Origin: Putridiphycobacter sp965367695
GTDB lineage: Bacteria > Bacteroidota > Bacteroidia > Flavobacteriales_D > Crocinitomicaceae
NCBI GenBank assembly: GCA_965367695.1
Contig: CBDUKB010000054.1
Span: forward strand, 1 to 15,196
Length of the DNA: 15,196 bases
Direction: 5' to 3'
The translations under genes were made by a program, and so were the position numbers. Each line of letters begins with the position of its first letter. The stretch's first letter is position 1. Positions 6,500 to 13,528 of the stretch are shown one piece after another. Below the pieces are notes generated by a model. The model was given only the letters and a program-made list of their open reading frames with translations. It ran no database searches and was not told the DNA's origin.

Positions 6500-7710
6500 T
6501 CGACTAAGGGAGTATTTTCCTTTTCAGGTTTGATTACCATCATATCGTAAATTATTTTCATCCAAACTAAAATACAAGGTACTGCTTTTAACACGTAAGG
6601 ATTAATAAAATCGTCACGGAAAGCACGAGGAAAAACATCAACTTGAGGTAAACAGGTGAATAGCATCACGGTACAAAATAAAATTATATTAAGTTTACTT
6701 TTAACTGCATAAATAAACCATAACCCTACGCCAGCCATTGCAATAATAAAAGTAGGTGATTCTGCTTTATGATTAAAAATGACTACCCAAATAAGTATGG
6801 AAGACAACATGAATAATTTCATTTTAAAATCATGGTAAAGTTTCAATCTTAAAAATGGCAGCATGAAAATTGCCGCACCTATAAGTACTATGATATTTTT
6901 ATTTACATGGATATGAAACCAAGTACTTAACCAACCCATTACAGAATAACCCAAGGAAGTACTGTGGTCGTTATTCAACATTAATTTATAACTTTCAAAT
7001 AAGGCCATATATTGATCAATATCAATAAAAAGGAACGGTAGTAGTAACATAATTCCAGTCCATACTAAGGTATATAAAGCCAATTTAATTTTATCGGGAT
7101 AAAAAAGAAAAAGTGCGAAACCCACTACGCCAAATAATTTTATATAAGATGCCAATACAATACAAAAGACAGCCATAAAATATTTTCTTTTTTCCATTAA
7201 AGCAAATGAAAACACCAGTAAGCCTGCCATCAACCCATTAGATTGTTCATTTTGAATACTCGTGATCAACTCAATCAATAAAATGAGTACCACAAGACCT
7301 TTTTGGTAATCTGAAAATTTGGATTTAGGCAAATAATAGATGGCTAATATTAAAACAAAGGAATTTATTAAGTTCCAAATGAGCAAACCTAGCCAATCTG
7401 GCATGAGTGTAAACACTCCGAATAAGACCGAAAAAGTGGGTGTATACTTATATAAATCCCAATGTTCTTTAGGATATAGTACATATAAATCTTGTTGGTT
7501 TTTTAAATGATTAAATGACTCCTTAAAAATTGTATAATTATTATACTTGTTGTACTCCATGGTATCGTTTCCATAGGTTTTTGTCCCAGAAATCGACTGC
7601 AAGCTACCAATGATTGTCACTAATAATACAATGGTGAACACGGCACTTTTAATGGAGATAAAAGCTTTTAACTTTTCACCTATTTTATTACTAAAAGACA
7701 ATGCACTCAT
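6496..7710 (-). CDS. polytopic membrane protein, GT87/DUF2029-like glycosyltransferase
   Basis: This encodes a 404-residue protein with about ten hydrophobic segments, the first near residues 21-40. The long first external loop contains DLYVLYPKEHWDLYKYTPTF (about 74-93), and a second conserved-looking segment, SIQNEQSNGL (151-160), sits at a membrane edge. This arrangement is typical of GT87 (DUF2029) polyprenyl-phosphate-sugar-dependent glycosyltransferases, which transfer sugars outside the cytoplasmic membrane. The specific donor and acceptor cannot be told. Start at ATG 7708-7710 is well supported. The gene converges on the repeat-protein gene with a 4-base overlap of stops and no visible terminator between. 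No other glycan genes are nearby, so the pathway is unknown. GT39/PMT-like enzymes are an alternative. Confidence 0.72.
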   Translation of the reverse strand: MSALSFSNKIGEKLKAFISIKSAVFTIVLLVTIIGSLQSISGTKTYGNDTMEYNKYNNYTIFKESFNHLKNQQDLYVLYPKEHWDLYKYTPTFSVLFGVFTLMPDWLGLLIWNLINSFVLILAIYYLPKSKFSDYQKGLVVLILLIELITSIQNEQSNGLMAGLLVFSFALMEKRKYFMAVFCIVLASYIKLFGVVGFALFLFYPDKIKLALYTLVWTGIMLLLPFLFIDIDQYMALFESYKLMLNNDHSTSLGYSVMGWLSTWFHIHVNKNIIVLIGAAIFMLPFLRLKLYHDFKMKLFMLSSILIWVVIFNHKAESPTFIIAMAGVGLWFIYAVKSKLNIILFCTVMLFTCLPQVDVFPRAFRDDFINPYVLKAVPCILVWMKIIYDMMVIKPEKENTPLVD

Positions 7711-7842
7711 GTGTTTTTTTTACGAATGTATTAAATAAAACTAAAACACTTCTTTTCTACATTCAAACAATGTGTACTTCTCAATGTTAAGTAAACGTAA
7801 ATAATATTTAACATCTTCATAAAAGACATATAACTGTAACCT

Positions 7843-7874
7843 AACAGGGGCAGCTTACTTCTTAGCGATCTTTG
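7843..7874 (+). promoter_or_regulatory. weak candidate promoter, partial match to copies A and B
   Basis: AACAGGGGCA (7843-7852) matches the upstream block of copies A and B at 8 of 10 positions. At the same spacing the second block is poor (AGCGATC instead of AGTTGTT). An overlapping GATCTTTG (7867-7874) is one base off the housekeeping TAnnTTTG element, 25 bases before the ATG at 7900. Either reading gives a plausible promoter for the lipoprotein gene. The link to the ECF system is weak. Confidence 0.25.
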
Positions 7875-7899
7875 TCAAAAATAATTAAAGATAAAAGAA

Positions 7900-9252
7900 A
7901 TGAAATTGAAAAAATCGACTTTAGGACTATTGATTTTAGCGGGTACTTTAACAGGAACAGTTACTTCATGTAAAAAAGGCTGTACAGATGAAACAGCAAC
8001 TAATTTTGATCCGGATGCAAAAAAGGATGATAAAAATAATCCTTGTGTATATGCGACTTCAGAATGGTACACAGTTGAATCAGTAGGCGGAACTTCCTAC
8101 AACAAAGTAGTAGGGACTATTACTGGTGATAAAACCATGACTGCTTCAGCAAACTGGTTACTTTCAGGTGGTGTTTTCGTGGAAGATGGCGCAACATTAA
8201 CAATAGAAGCAGGAACAACAATTAAAGCAGCCAACGACGGAACAACACCGTTTCTATCGATATTAAGAGGTGGAAAAATAATGGCGAATGGTACTGCATC
8301 AGCACCAATCGTATTTACCCCCGTAAAGGACAATCCAAAAGCTGGTGAATGGGGTGGCATTATAATAAATGGTAAAGCACCTATCAATGTTGGATTAGAA
8401 GCTGAAGGAGAAGGTGGAACAGGAACATATGGCGGTATCATCTCGGATGATAACTCAGGAACAATGAGCTATGTGAGAGTGGAATACGCAGGTAAAATCT
8501 TGGGGACAGACAATGAATTAAATGGTTTTTCATTCAATGGTGTTGGCTCTGGAACTACCTTAGAATACTTACAAGCCTACAAAGGGTCTGATGATGGATT
8601 TGAATTTTTTGGAGGAACTGTTTCTTTAAAATATGCAGTTTCAACAGGTAACCAAGATGATTCTTTTGACTGGACTCATGGATGGTCTGGAAACGGACAA
8701 TTTTGGGTTGTTCAACAATCTACTGAAGGTGGAGATAGAGGAATTGAAGGAGATAATTTAGGAGATAACAATGCGGCTACTCCTTATTCTAATCCAACTT
8801 TAGCGAACATCACATTAATAGGTGTTGATGATGGAGACGCTAGTAACCAAGGATTAAAACTAAGAGAAGGAATGAAAGGAAACTTTTACAACATGGTTGT
8901 TACAGGATTTCCGAAAAGAGGATGTCAGGTTGAACATGACATTACCATTTCAAACATGAACAACCAAGAGTTAAATGTAAAAAACTCTATCATTGATAAC
9001 GTAAGCCCTTTTAAATTCACAAGCTCAGCTGGTGATGATACAACAGTAACAAATATGTTTAATATGGCTGCTTATGCAAACCAAACAGCTAGTGATGGCT
9101 CATTGGTGGGATTCTTAAGTGGTTTTATTGGTACGTCCTCAACAGGAGCTTTCAATACTTCAACATTAGGATCTTGGTTTACACCTGCTAATTATATTGG
9201 TGCAGTTCAAGCTGGAGATAATTGGACAGCAAGTTGGACTAAAGCTTTATAA
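7900..9252 (+). CDS. beta-helix-like surface lipoprotein
   Basis: The 450-residue protein has a lipoprotein signal peptide ending in lipobox TVTSC (Cys24). A short cysteine-bounded, aspartate-rich segment follows (Cys28 to Cys49, with TNFDPDAKKDD), resembling the calcium-binding-type linkers common in Bacteroidota secreted proteins. The bulk (about 60-350) is made of repeated short beta strands such as VEDGATLTIEAGTTI, GGKIMANGTASAPIVFT and EWGGIIINGKAPI, as in right-handed beta-helix proteins found across Bacteroidota. The DDGFEFFGGTVSLKYAV and DDSFDWTHGWSGNGQFWVV segments are characteristic. No catalytic motif is recognisable and no T9SS sorting domain is present, consistent with lipid anchoring. 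It stands alone, with its own terminator. Possible roles (glycan or mineral binding, adhesion) are speculation. Confidence 0.82.
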   Translation: MKLKKSTLGLLILAGTLTGTVTSCKKGCTDETATNFDPDAKKDDKNNPCVYATSEWYTVESVGGTSYNKVVGTITGDKTMTASANWLLSGGVFVEDGATLTIEAGTTIKAANDGTTPFLSILRGGKIMANGTASAPIVFTPVKDNPKAGEWGGIIINGKAPINVGLEAEGEGGTGTYGGIISDDNSGTMSYVRVEYAGKILGTDNELNGFSFNGVGSGTTLEYLQAYKGSDDGFEFFGGTVSLKYAVSTGNQDDSFDWTHGWSGNGQFWVVQQSTEGGDRGIEGDNLGDNNAATPYSNPTLANITLIGVDDGDASNQGLKLREGMKGNFYNMVVTGFPKRGCQVEHDITISNMNNQELNVKNSIIDNVSPFKFTSSAGDDTTVTNMFNMAAYANQTASDGSLVGFLSGFIGTSSTGAFNTSTLGSWFTPANYIGAVQAGDNWTASWTKAL

Positions 9253-9274
9253 AATTAATTATTACCCTTACTCG

Positions 9275-9310
9275 AAAGAGGATGACTTTAAATAGTTGTC
9301 CTCTTTTTTT
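9275..9310 (+). terminator. intrinsic terminator of the lipoprotein gene
   Basis: The left arm AAAGAGGATGAC (9275-9286) pairs with GTTGTCCTCTTT (9295-9306) over 12 positions including two G-U pairs. The loop is 8 bases and a T-run continues to 9310. It sits 23 bases after the stop at 9252, between convergent genes. On the minus strand the following tract is poorer in T, so it mainly serves the plus-strand gene. Confidence 0.85.
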
Positions 9311-9348
9311 GTCAGCCTGTTTTTTTTTAAAAATCAGTTTAATTGGAC

Positions 9349-10044
9349 TTATTTTTCTTCTTTGGTTGGATATTTTAATTTGTAACCTATTCCCTTAACT
9401 GTTTGAATGCGTTTATCTCCAAATTTCTCTCTTAATTTACGGATGTGAACATCAATAGTCCGGTCGCCCACAATCACATTGCTTCCCCAAATTTTATCTA
9501 ATATATCTTCCCGGGTACAAACATTTTCAATATTATCATGCAACAATGCCAATAATTCAAATTCTTTGCGCGGCAAGCTTAATTCATTATTATTAAAGTA
9601 AACCAGGTATTTATTTCGGTCAATCACAATGTCATTTGCATCTATCGCAGCTTCATCACTTTCTAAGTGCCCATGTTGACGACGCAAGATGGCATTTATT
9701 TTACTGATTAATAATTTTGGTTTAATGGGCTTACTAATATAATCGTCGGCTCCAGCATCTAAACCTGCTATTTGAGAATAATCTTCGGTTCGGGCAGTTA
9801 AAAATACAATTAATGTACCGTTCAACTTCTCTTCTTTTCTCAATAATTCGCAAGTCTCCATGCCATCCATTACCGGCATCATTACGTCTAATATAATCAA
9901 ATCAGGCACCCATGAAAGTGCTTTTTTAATTCCTTCCTCCCCATTTTCGGCTTCTTCTACTAAAAAATCTTCTTTCTTTAAATTATACTTAATCAGTGTT
10001 CTGATGTCAGGTTCATCATCAATAATTAATATTTTAGCAGACAT
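9349..10044 (-). CDS. OmpR/PhoB-type response regulator
   Basis: The 231-residue protein has a receiver domain at about residues 3-118: acidic pocket D9-D10, phospho-acceptor D53 (LIILDVMMPVMDG), T83 and K105 (KP). A winged-helix DNA-binding domain spans about 133-226, with LPRKEFELLALL, GDRTIDVHIRKLREK and VKGIGYKL. All receiver key residues are intact. Start at ATG 10042-10044 gives MSAKILIIDDEP; the seven-codon extension would begin with TTG and run into the promoter. No histidine kinase lies beside it in the window: the neighbours on both sides are separated by terminators, so the partner kinase must be elsewhere. Target genes are unknown. Confidence 0.95.
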   Translation of the reverse strand: MSAKILIIDDEPDIRTLIKYNLKKEDFLVEEAENGEEGIKKALSWVPDLIILDVMMPVMDGMETCELLRKEEKLNGTLIVFLTARTEDYSQIAGLDAGADDYISKPIKPKLLISKINAILRRQHGHLESDEAAIDANDIVIDRNKYLVYFNNNELSLPRKEFELLALLHDNIENVCTREDILDKIWGSNVIVGDRTIDVHIRKLREKFGDKRIQTVKGIGYKLKYPTKEEK

Positions 10045-10062
10045 AGTTAAATTTCTTTGAGC

Positions 10063-10070
10063 CAAATATA
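10063..10070 (-). promoter_or_regulatory. candidate -7 element (TAnnTTTG) for the response regulator
   Basis: Read on the minus strand this is TATATTTG, a full match to the TAnnTTTG element of the Bacteroidota housekeeping sigma factor. It ends 18 bases before the ATG at 10044. No clear TTTG block lies at the expected -33 position, so confidence is limited. It argues against the upstream TTG start, which would lie inside it. Confidence 0.4.
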
Positions 10071-10137
10071 ATCATATTAAAAAAAGTAGTGCCTTAATTT
10101 AAAGCATGGGTTTATATAAAACAAAATGGTATGAAGA

Positions 10138-10169
10138 AAACAAGGAGGAGCAGCAGCCCTTCCTCGTTT
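10138..10169 (-). terminator. intrinsic terminator after the collagen-like gene
   Basis: Two 14-base arms (10138-10151 and 10156-10169) pair over 11 Watson-Crick positions plus one G-U, with two A-C mismatches, around a 4-base loop. On the minus strand the hairpin is followed by TTCTTC-type pyrimidine-rich sequence. It lies 29 bases past the stop of the gene at 10198-12114 and separates it from the response regulator. Confidence 0.6.
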
Positions 10170-10197
10170 AAATTTCTAATGAAAAAAATATATCATA

Positions 10198-12114
10198 TCA
10201 TTGTTTATAGTCACCTTGACTTAAAATCAAGTCAATTTGTTTTTGCTGTGCTTCCATTTTAATTTTAAGTGCTTCATTTTCTTCTTTTACTTTTAAAATC
10301 ATTTCTTTCTGCGCTTCAATGGTGATTTTTAATCCATTCACCGATTCATTTTGGTTTAAATCTTTTAATTCAATTTCACCGGTTTTTTTATTTTTTAAGT
10401 ACACCAAATTCTCCCCGCTTAACAATTCTACCGTTCTTGCCATTTTTGCCATATCTACATTGATAATGGTGTCATTTCTTTCGCTGTAAAAAGCCCATGC
10501 TAAATTTTCACTTGCTCCTGCTGGAATACCGCTAAAATTATGTGGTGAAATTGTTGTGATGTTGTTGGATTCATCCTTCACTTTAATCTCACCATTATCA
10601 TTCCAAATTGCAGTTTTATTGGTACTACTTAAACTACTAGGTGCTGATCCTCGGTTGATGTATAAAACACCGCCCCCAGTGGTAGTTCTTGTTCCTGTGC
10701 CATTTGTATTACTCCAATCTGAACCGATAAATACATTGCCATTTTTTTGAATGACCAAAGCATCTAAACCTGTTTGAGTTGGACTAGCTGCTTGTCTTCT
10801 TCCAACAGTAAATACCCTATCTGTAATATTGTAAGCAACTGTAGATGGTACATAACTTGTATTTTTTAAGCCAACACTTACTTCTCCTCTACCATATGAA
10901 TTTGCATCATATCCAATCGATACGGATCCGATTCCATAGGTTTCGTTACTTACCCCTAATGCCAATGAATAATCGCCGTAAGTTACATTACTTAACCCTG
11001 CAGTTAATGAATAATCGCCTCTAGCTTGATTACTGGCACCTAATGAAGTAGAAGCAACACCCAGCGCCACAGTATTAAAACCTGTAGCAAAAGAGTAATT
11101 CCCCAAACTATCGTCGTTCCAATAAGCATTATTTGTAAAACCTGCTCTGAAAGCCGCCTTATTTTTATTAAAAAACATTCTTCTCCAAGAAGCAGAAGTT
11201 GAATGGTCCATTTGCGTGGCACCGACGATAAAATCTTTATCGATATCAGTTGAAACAGGACTAATTAAAGTACCATTTACTTCAAAAACAGTGGTTGGAA
11301 TTAATGCGGCAAGATCAACTGAAGCTGGGTTACCATTTTCAATATTTATTTGTAAGCTTGTTCCAGTCAAAGTAGCAGAGGTTAAATTTTGATCATCCCC
11401 TCCGTCTGCACCAGCAGGACCTTGTGGACCTGTTGCTCCTGTTAAACCTGTTGGACCTTGTGGTCCTGTTGCTCCCGTCAGTCCAGTTGGGCCTTGAGGA
11501 CCAGTTGCACCAGTTAGGCCAATTGGACCCTGAGAACCAGTAGCACCTGTAGTGCCTGTTGGTCCTTGTGGACCTGTTGCTCCTGTTGCTCCTGTTGCAC
11601 CTGTTAATCCAGTTGGACCCGTAGGACCAGCGGGACCAGTTGCTCCCTGAGGACCTGTTAAGCCAATTGGACCTTGTGGACCCGCTGGACCAACGGGTCC
11701 GGGCAATGCACTACCTGAAGTTTTGGCATACAAAGCATAAGGAACACTCATCAATTGAGTCGTTCCTGAAATTGTGTAATTACTTCCACCAGTTGGGTCA
11801 GTTTCAGTTTTAATAAAATAAGGACCATTGCCCCAGTCTATCTGTGAAAAGTCTCCATTGACTATGGTACCTGTGCCCACTTCAATACTTATTAATGCAT
11901 TTACATTTGAGCTCGGACTTTGTGTTTCAACATATACCGGCGCACCATTAATCGACCCTTGAAGAATAGAAACCTGCATACCAATATTACTGTTTGTAAT
12001 TAAATTACTACTGGCATCTCGGATCACAAATTGAAACGACATTTTTTCGGGTGCTTGTGCTGATACCATTAGGGTAATCAACATTATATTAATTATTAGG
12101 ATTAACTTTTTCAT
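10198..12114 (-). CDS. secreted collagen-like protein with YadA-head-like repeats and C-terminal coiled coil
   Basis: This encodes a 638-residue protein. Residues 1-20 are a signal peptide ending VSAQ. Residues 21-132 form a beta domain frequent in Bacteroidota secreted proteins (SFQFVIRDASSNLI, WGNGPYFIKTETDPTGG, SVPYALYAK). Residues 139-240 are about 33 uninterrupted Gly-X-Y triplets. Residues 340-415 carry six glycines at an exact 14-residue period (345 to 415), as in YadA/Hep_Hag head repeats. Residues about 595-632 are a heptad-like coiled coil rich in K, E and I/L. Collagen triplets, YadA-like heads and coiled coils all favour trimers, so a trimeric fibre is likely. No T9SS domain, lipobox or YadA anchor is present, so the surface attachment is unclear. 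It lies 3 bases downstream of the small T9SS gene and is probably co-transcribed with it. Confidence 0.88.
   Translation of the reverse strand: MKKLILIINIMLITLMVSAQAPEKMSFQFVIRDASSNLITNSNIGMQVSILQGSINGAPVYVETQSPSSNVNALISIEVGTGTIVNGDFSQIDWGNGPYFIKTETDPTGGSNYTISGTTQLMSVPYALYAKTSGSALPGPVGPAGPQGPIGLTGPQGATGPAGPTGPTGLTGATGATGATGPQGPTGTTGATGSQGPIGLTGATGPQGPTGLTGATGPQGPTGLTGATGPQGPAGADGGDDQNLTSATLTGTSLQINIENGNPASVDLAALIPTTVFEVNGTLISPVSTDIDKDFIVGATQMDHSTSASWRRMFFNKNKAAFRAGFTNNAYWNDDSLGNYSFATGFNTVALGVASTSLGASNQARGDYSLTAGLSNVTYGDYSLALGVSNETYGIGSVSIGYDANSYGRGEVSVGLKNTSYVPSTVAYNITDRVFTVGRRQAASPTQTGLDALVIQKNGNVFIGSDWSNTNGTGTRTTTGGGVLYINRGSAPSSLSSTNKTAIWNDNGEIKVKDESNNITTISPHNFSGIPAGASENLAWAFYSERNDTIINVDMAKMARTVELLSGENLVYLKNKKTGEIELKDLNQNESVNGLKITIEAQKEMILKVKEENEALKIKMEAQQKQIDLILSQGDYKQ
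11413..11520 (-). repeat. three 36-bp tandem units inside the collagen-like region
   Basis: Residues 199-234 of the encoded protein are three consecutive 12-residue units, GLTGATGPQGPT twice and GLTGATGPQGPA once. At DNA level the three 36-bp copies are similar but diverged at third codon positions. Adjacent triplets (11521-11700) are less regular. Copy number could change by recombination without breaking the frame. Confidence 0.8.
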
Positions 12115-12117
12115 GTT

Positions 12118-12594
12118 TTAATGTTTTATTAATTTGAAATTCTTTAAAATTTGACCGCTATTTTGGATTCTTAAATAGTAACTACCATCTTCAATAGTTG
12201 ATATATCTATGCTTGTAATAGCTGCACTTAATTCAGCAGTCTGAATCAGTTTTCCTTGTAGGTTATACAATTCATAGGAGAGATTGTCCCAGCTTTCTTC
12301 AGTAATTTTTATTTTGACCACCCCAATTGAAGGATTGGGATATAATATGGCATTGAACGTTTTATGAAAGGTCAACAGCGTATTGATATCAATGCTTAAA
12401 ATTTCATAAGGTTGTTGCACCCCTTGGGTGAGTATTCCTGTCGCACTGCTGATTGCTTGATAATCTATTTGGCCAACAGTATAGCTGATGCTCCCTCCTA
12501 CCCCGCTTAAATCGCCACCACCGGCGACAGTATTTGATTGACCAAAGGAAATTTGAGCAGTCAATAATGTAAAGATTAATAGTTTTCCTACCAT
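12118..12594 (-). CDS. small T9SS-sorted secreted protein
   Basis: The 158-residue protein starts at ATG 12592-12594, giving MVGKLLIFTLLTAQISFGQ as signal peptide. The longer frame starts at TTG 12621, inside the likely promoter, and is rejected. The mature N-terminal part has AGGGDLSGVGGSISYTVGQ and ends in TQGVQQPYEI, a short module recurrent in Bacteroidota secreted proteins. Residues about 82-158 are a type A T9SS C-terminal sorting domain: LYPNPSIGVVKIKI, YNLQGKLIQ, then DISTIEDGSYYLRI and a basic end. It would be exported by Sec and then secreted or attached through T9SS. The next gene begins 3 bases after its stop, so the two are almost certainly one operon. The specific role is unknown. 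Confidence 0.85.
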   Translation of the reverse strand: MVGKLLIFTLLTAQISFGQSNTVAGGGDLSGVGGSISYTVGQIDYQAISSATGILTQGVQQPYEILSIDINTLLTFHKTFNAILYPNPSIGVVKIKITEESWDNLSYELYNLQGKLIQTAELSAAITSIDISTIEDGSYYLRIQNSGQILKNFKLIKH

Positions 12595-12618
12595 AATGAT
12601 TGTTTGAATGATTGAACT

Positions 12619-12626
12619 CAAACATA
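12619..12626 (-). promoter_or_regulatory. candidate -7 element (TAnnTTTG) for the 12594-10198 operon
   Basis: On the minus strand this reads TATGTTTG, a full match to TAnnTTTG, with a start point expected near 12612 and a leader of about 18 bases before ATG 12594. No TTTG block is obvious near -33. An activator could compensate, and two palindromes lie just upstream. Confidence 0.45.
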
Positions 12627-12647
12627 AATATTGAAAAAGAATTAATC

Positions 12648-12665
12648 TTCACCCTAATAGGTGAA
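12648..12665. promoter_or_regulatory. putative operator 1: TTCACC-N6-GGTGAA
   Basis: A palindrome with perfect 6-base arms, TTCACC (12648-12653) and GGTGAA (12660-12665), around CTAATA. It lies directly upstream of the -7 element at 12619-12626, centred about 45 bases before the inferred start point, a usual position for an activator. It matches a second site at 12693-12708. Confidence 0.55.
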
Positions 12666-12692
12666 ATTAAAATATGAATGCGTTAAAACACA

Positions 12693-12708
12693 TCACCCAT
12701 ATTGGTGA
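12693..12708. promoter_or_regulatory. putative operator 2: TCACC-N6-GGTGA
   Basis: TCACC (12693-12697) and GGTGA (12704-12708) flank CATATT. The arms and the 6-base spacer length match operator 1, and the base after each left arm (C) and the bases after each right arm (AAT) also agree. Centre-to-centre distance is 44 bp, close to four helical turns, so both sites face roughly the same side of DNA. Confidence 0.5.
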
Positions 12709-12789
12709 AATATCAGTGTTAATGTATTGTTATTCAATTAATAAACAGGAAACACTATTAATTTTTCCTTTTTGACTTTAATTCAATAA

Positions 12790-13398
12790 TTATTGTTTTA
12801 TGAATTTTGTCACTCGGGGTTTATCTCCTGTAATTTCAAGATGATAGATACCAGTTGCAAGTGAGGCAATATTTATTCCGCCTTGGGTTAAACCTGTTAG
12901 GATTAAACTTCCATTGATTGTATAAATATTGTATTGAAAGACCGTCTCACCGTTTTCGAAATAAATAAAATCATTGGCTGGGTTTGGATAAATTGTTAAG
13001 TTCGGTTTTAAAACACCTTTACCAATACTGCTGGTTCCTCCAATCACATTAATTGAACCAACCATTCCAAACTGAACAGCATGTGGGGTGCATTCGTATT
13101 CATATAGGCCAGCTATTTGCGGGATATATTGAAAAACAGTGTCAGCAGGAGCCTGCCATATTTGATCAAATGGGGCTGCACCGTTAGGGATATTGGTTGA
13201 AGTAATGGTATGAACCATAGTTGGAACATCTAAAGGAAGCCATAAAACGGTATCGCCAAGTTGGATGGTGATGTCTTGTGAAAAGTCTATTGCACTCACA
13301 AACTGGTAATAACCATCCCAAACTTTCACAACATGCACAGTTGCTTTTGAAGTAAATGATATTAAAATAATGCATGTAATCGTTATAATTTTTTTCAT
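12790..13398 (-). CDS. plastocyanin-like cupredoxin with T9SS C-terminal sorting domain
   Basis: The 202-residue protein has a signal peptide at residues 1-19. A blue-copper domain covers about 20-119: the pattern GDTVLWLPLD precedes His63 (MVHTITS), and the C-terminal ligand loop is Cys103-T-P-His106, with Met112 as the likely axial ligand (ECTPHAVQFGM). The CTPH loop matches pseudoazurin and amicyanin; the His-Met gap is five residues, against four in plastocyanin and pseudoazurin. Residues about 133-202 are a T9SS sorting domain (IYPNPANDFIYF, YTINGSLIL, IASLATGIYHLEI). It is thus expected at the cell surface or outside, where it could bind copper or carry electrons. It is probably transcribed alone or with the next minus-strand genes; no strong terminator follows. 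The fold assignment is confident, the partner is unknown. Confidence 0.88.
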   Translation of the reverse strand: MKKIITITCIILISFTSKATVHVVKVWDGYYQFVSAIDFSQDITIQLGDTVLWLPLDVPTMVHTITSTNIPNGAAPFDQIWQAPADTVFQYIPQIAGLYEYECTPHAVQFGMVGSINVIGGTSSIGKGVLKPNLTIYPNPANDFIYFENGETVFQYNIYTINGSLILTGLTQGGINIASLATGIYHLEITGDKPRVTKFIKQ

Positions 13399-13452
13399 CT
13401 GACTTGTTTTAAAGGTGGAATATTTAAGTAAAAACCAAAGTTACCTTTAACT

Positions 13453-13460
13453 CAAATATA
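13453..13460 (-). promoter_or_regulatory. candidate promoter (CTTG, 17 bases, TATATTTG) for the cupredoxin gene
   Basis: On the minus strand TATATTTG matches TAnnTTTG fully, and CTTG lies 17 bases upstream at 13478-13481, near the -33 TTTG position of the Bacteroidota housekeeping promoter. The leader to ATG 13398 would be about 50 bases. Confidence 0.5.
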
Positions 13461-13528
13461 ATGATTCATCCTTAGATCAAGTGTATTTTTCACCCGCAAT
13501 ATGCTGTTGTCGATTCAATGAAATCAAT

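Noticed and set aside
10045..10065. Seven-codon extension of the response regulator
   Set aside because: It would start at TTG within the TATATTTG element; the receiver family begins at MSAKILIIDDEP.
10198..12114. Collagen-like protein as a phage tail fibre
   Set aside because: It has a signal peptide and sits beside a T9SS gene; no phage structural genes are in the window.
12595..12621. TTG start for the small T9SS protein
   Set aside because: It overlaps the probable -7 element, and the internal ATG gives a normal signal peptide.
12747..12769. Hairpin AGGAAA/TTTCCT after the cupredoxin gene as terminator
   Set aside because: Only a 6-bp AT-rich stem with an 11-base loop and no good T-run on the minus strand.
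12784..12795. Palindrome CAATAATTATTG
   Set aside because: It is short, made almost only of A and T, and overlaps the stop codon, so chance is the simplest explanation.
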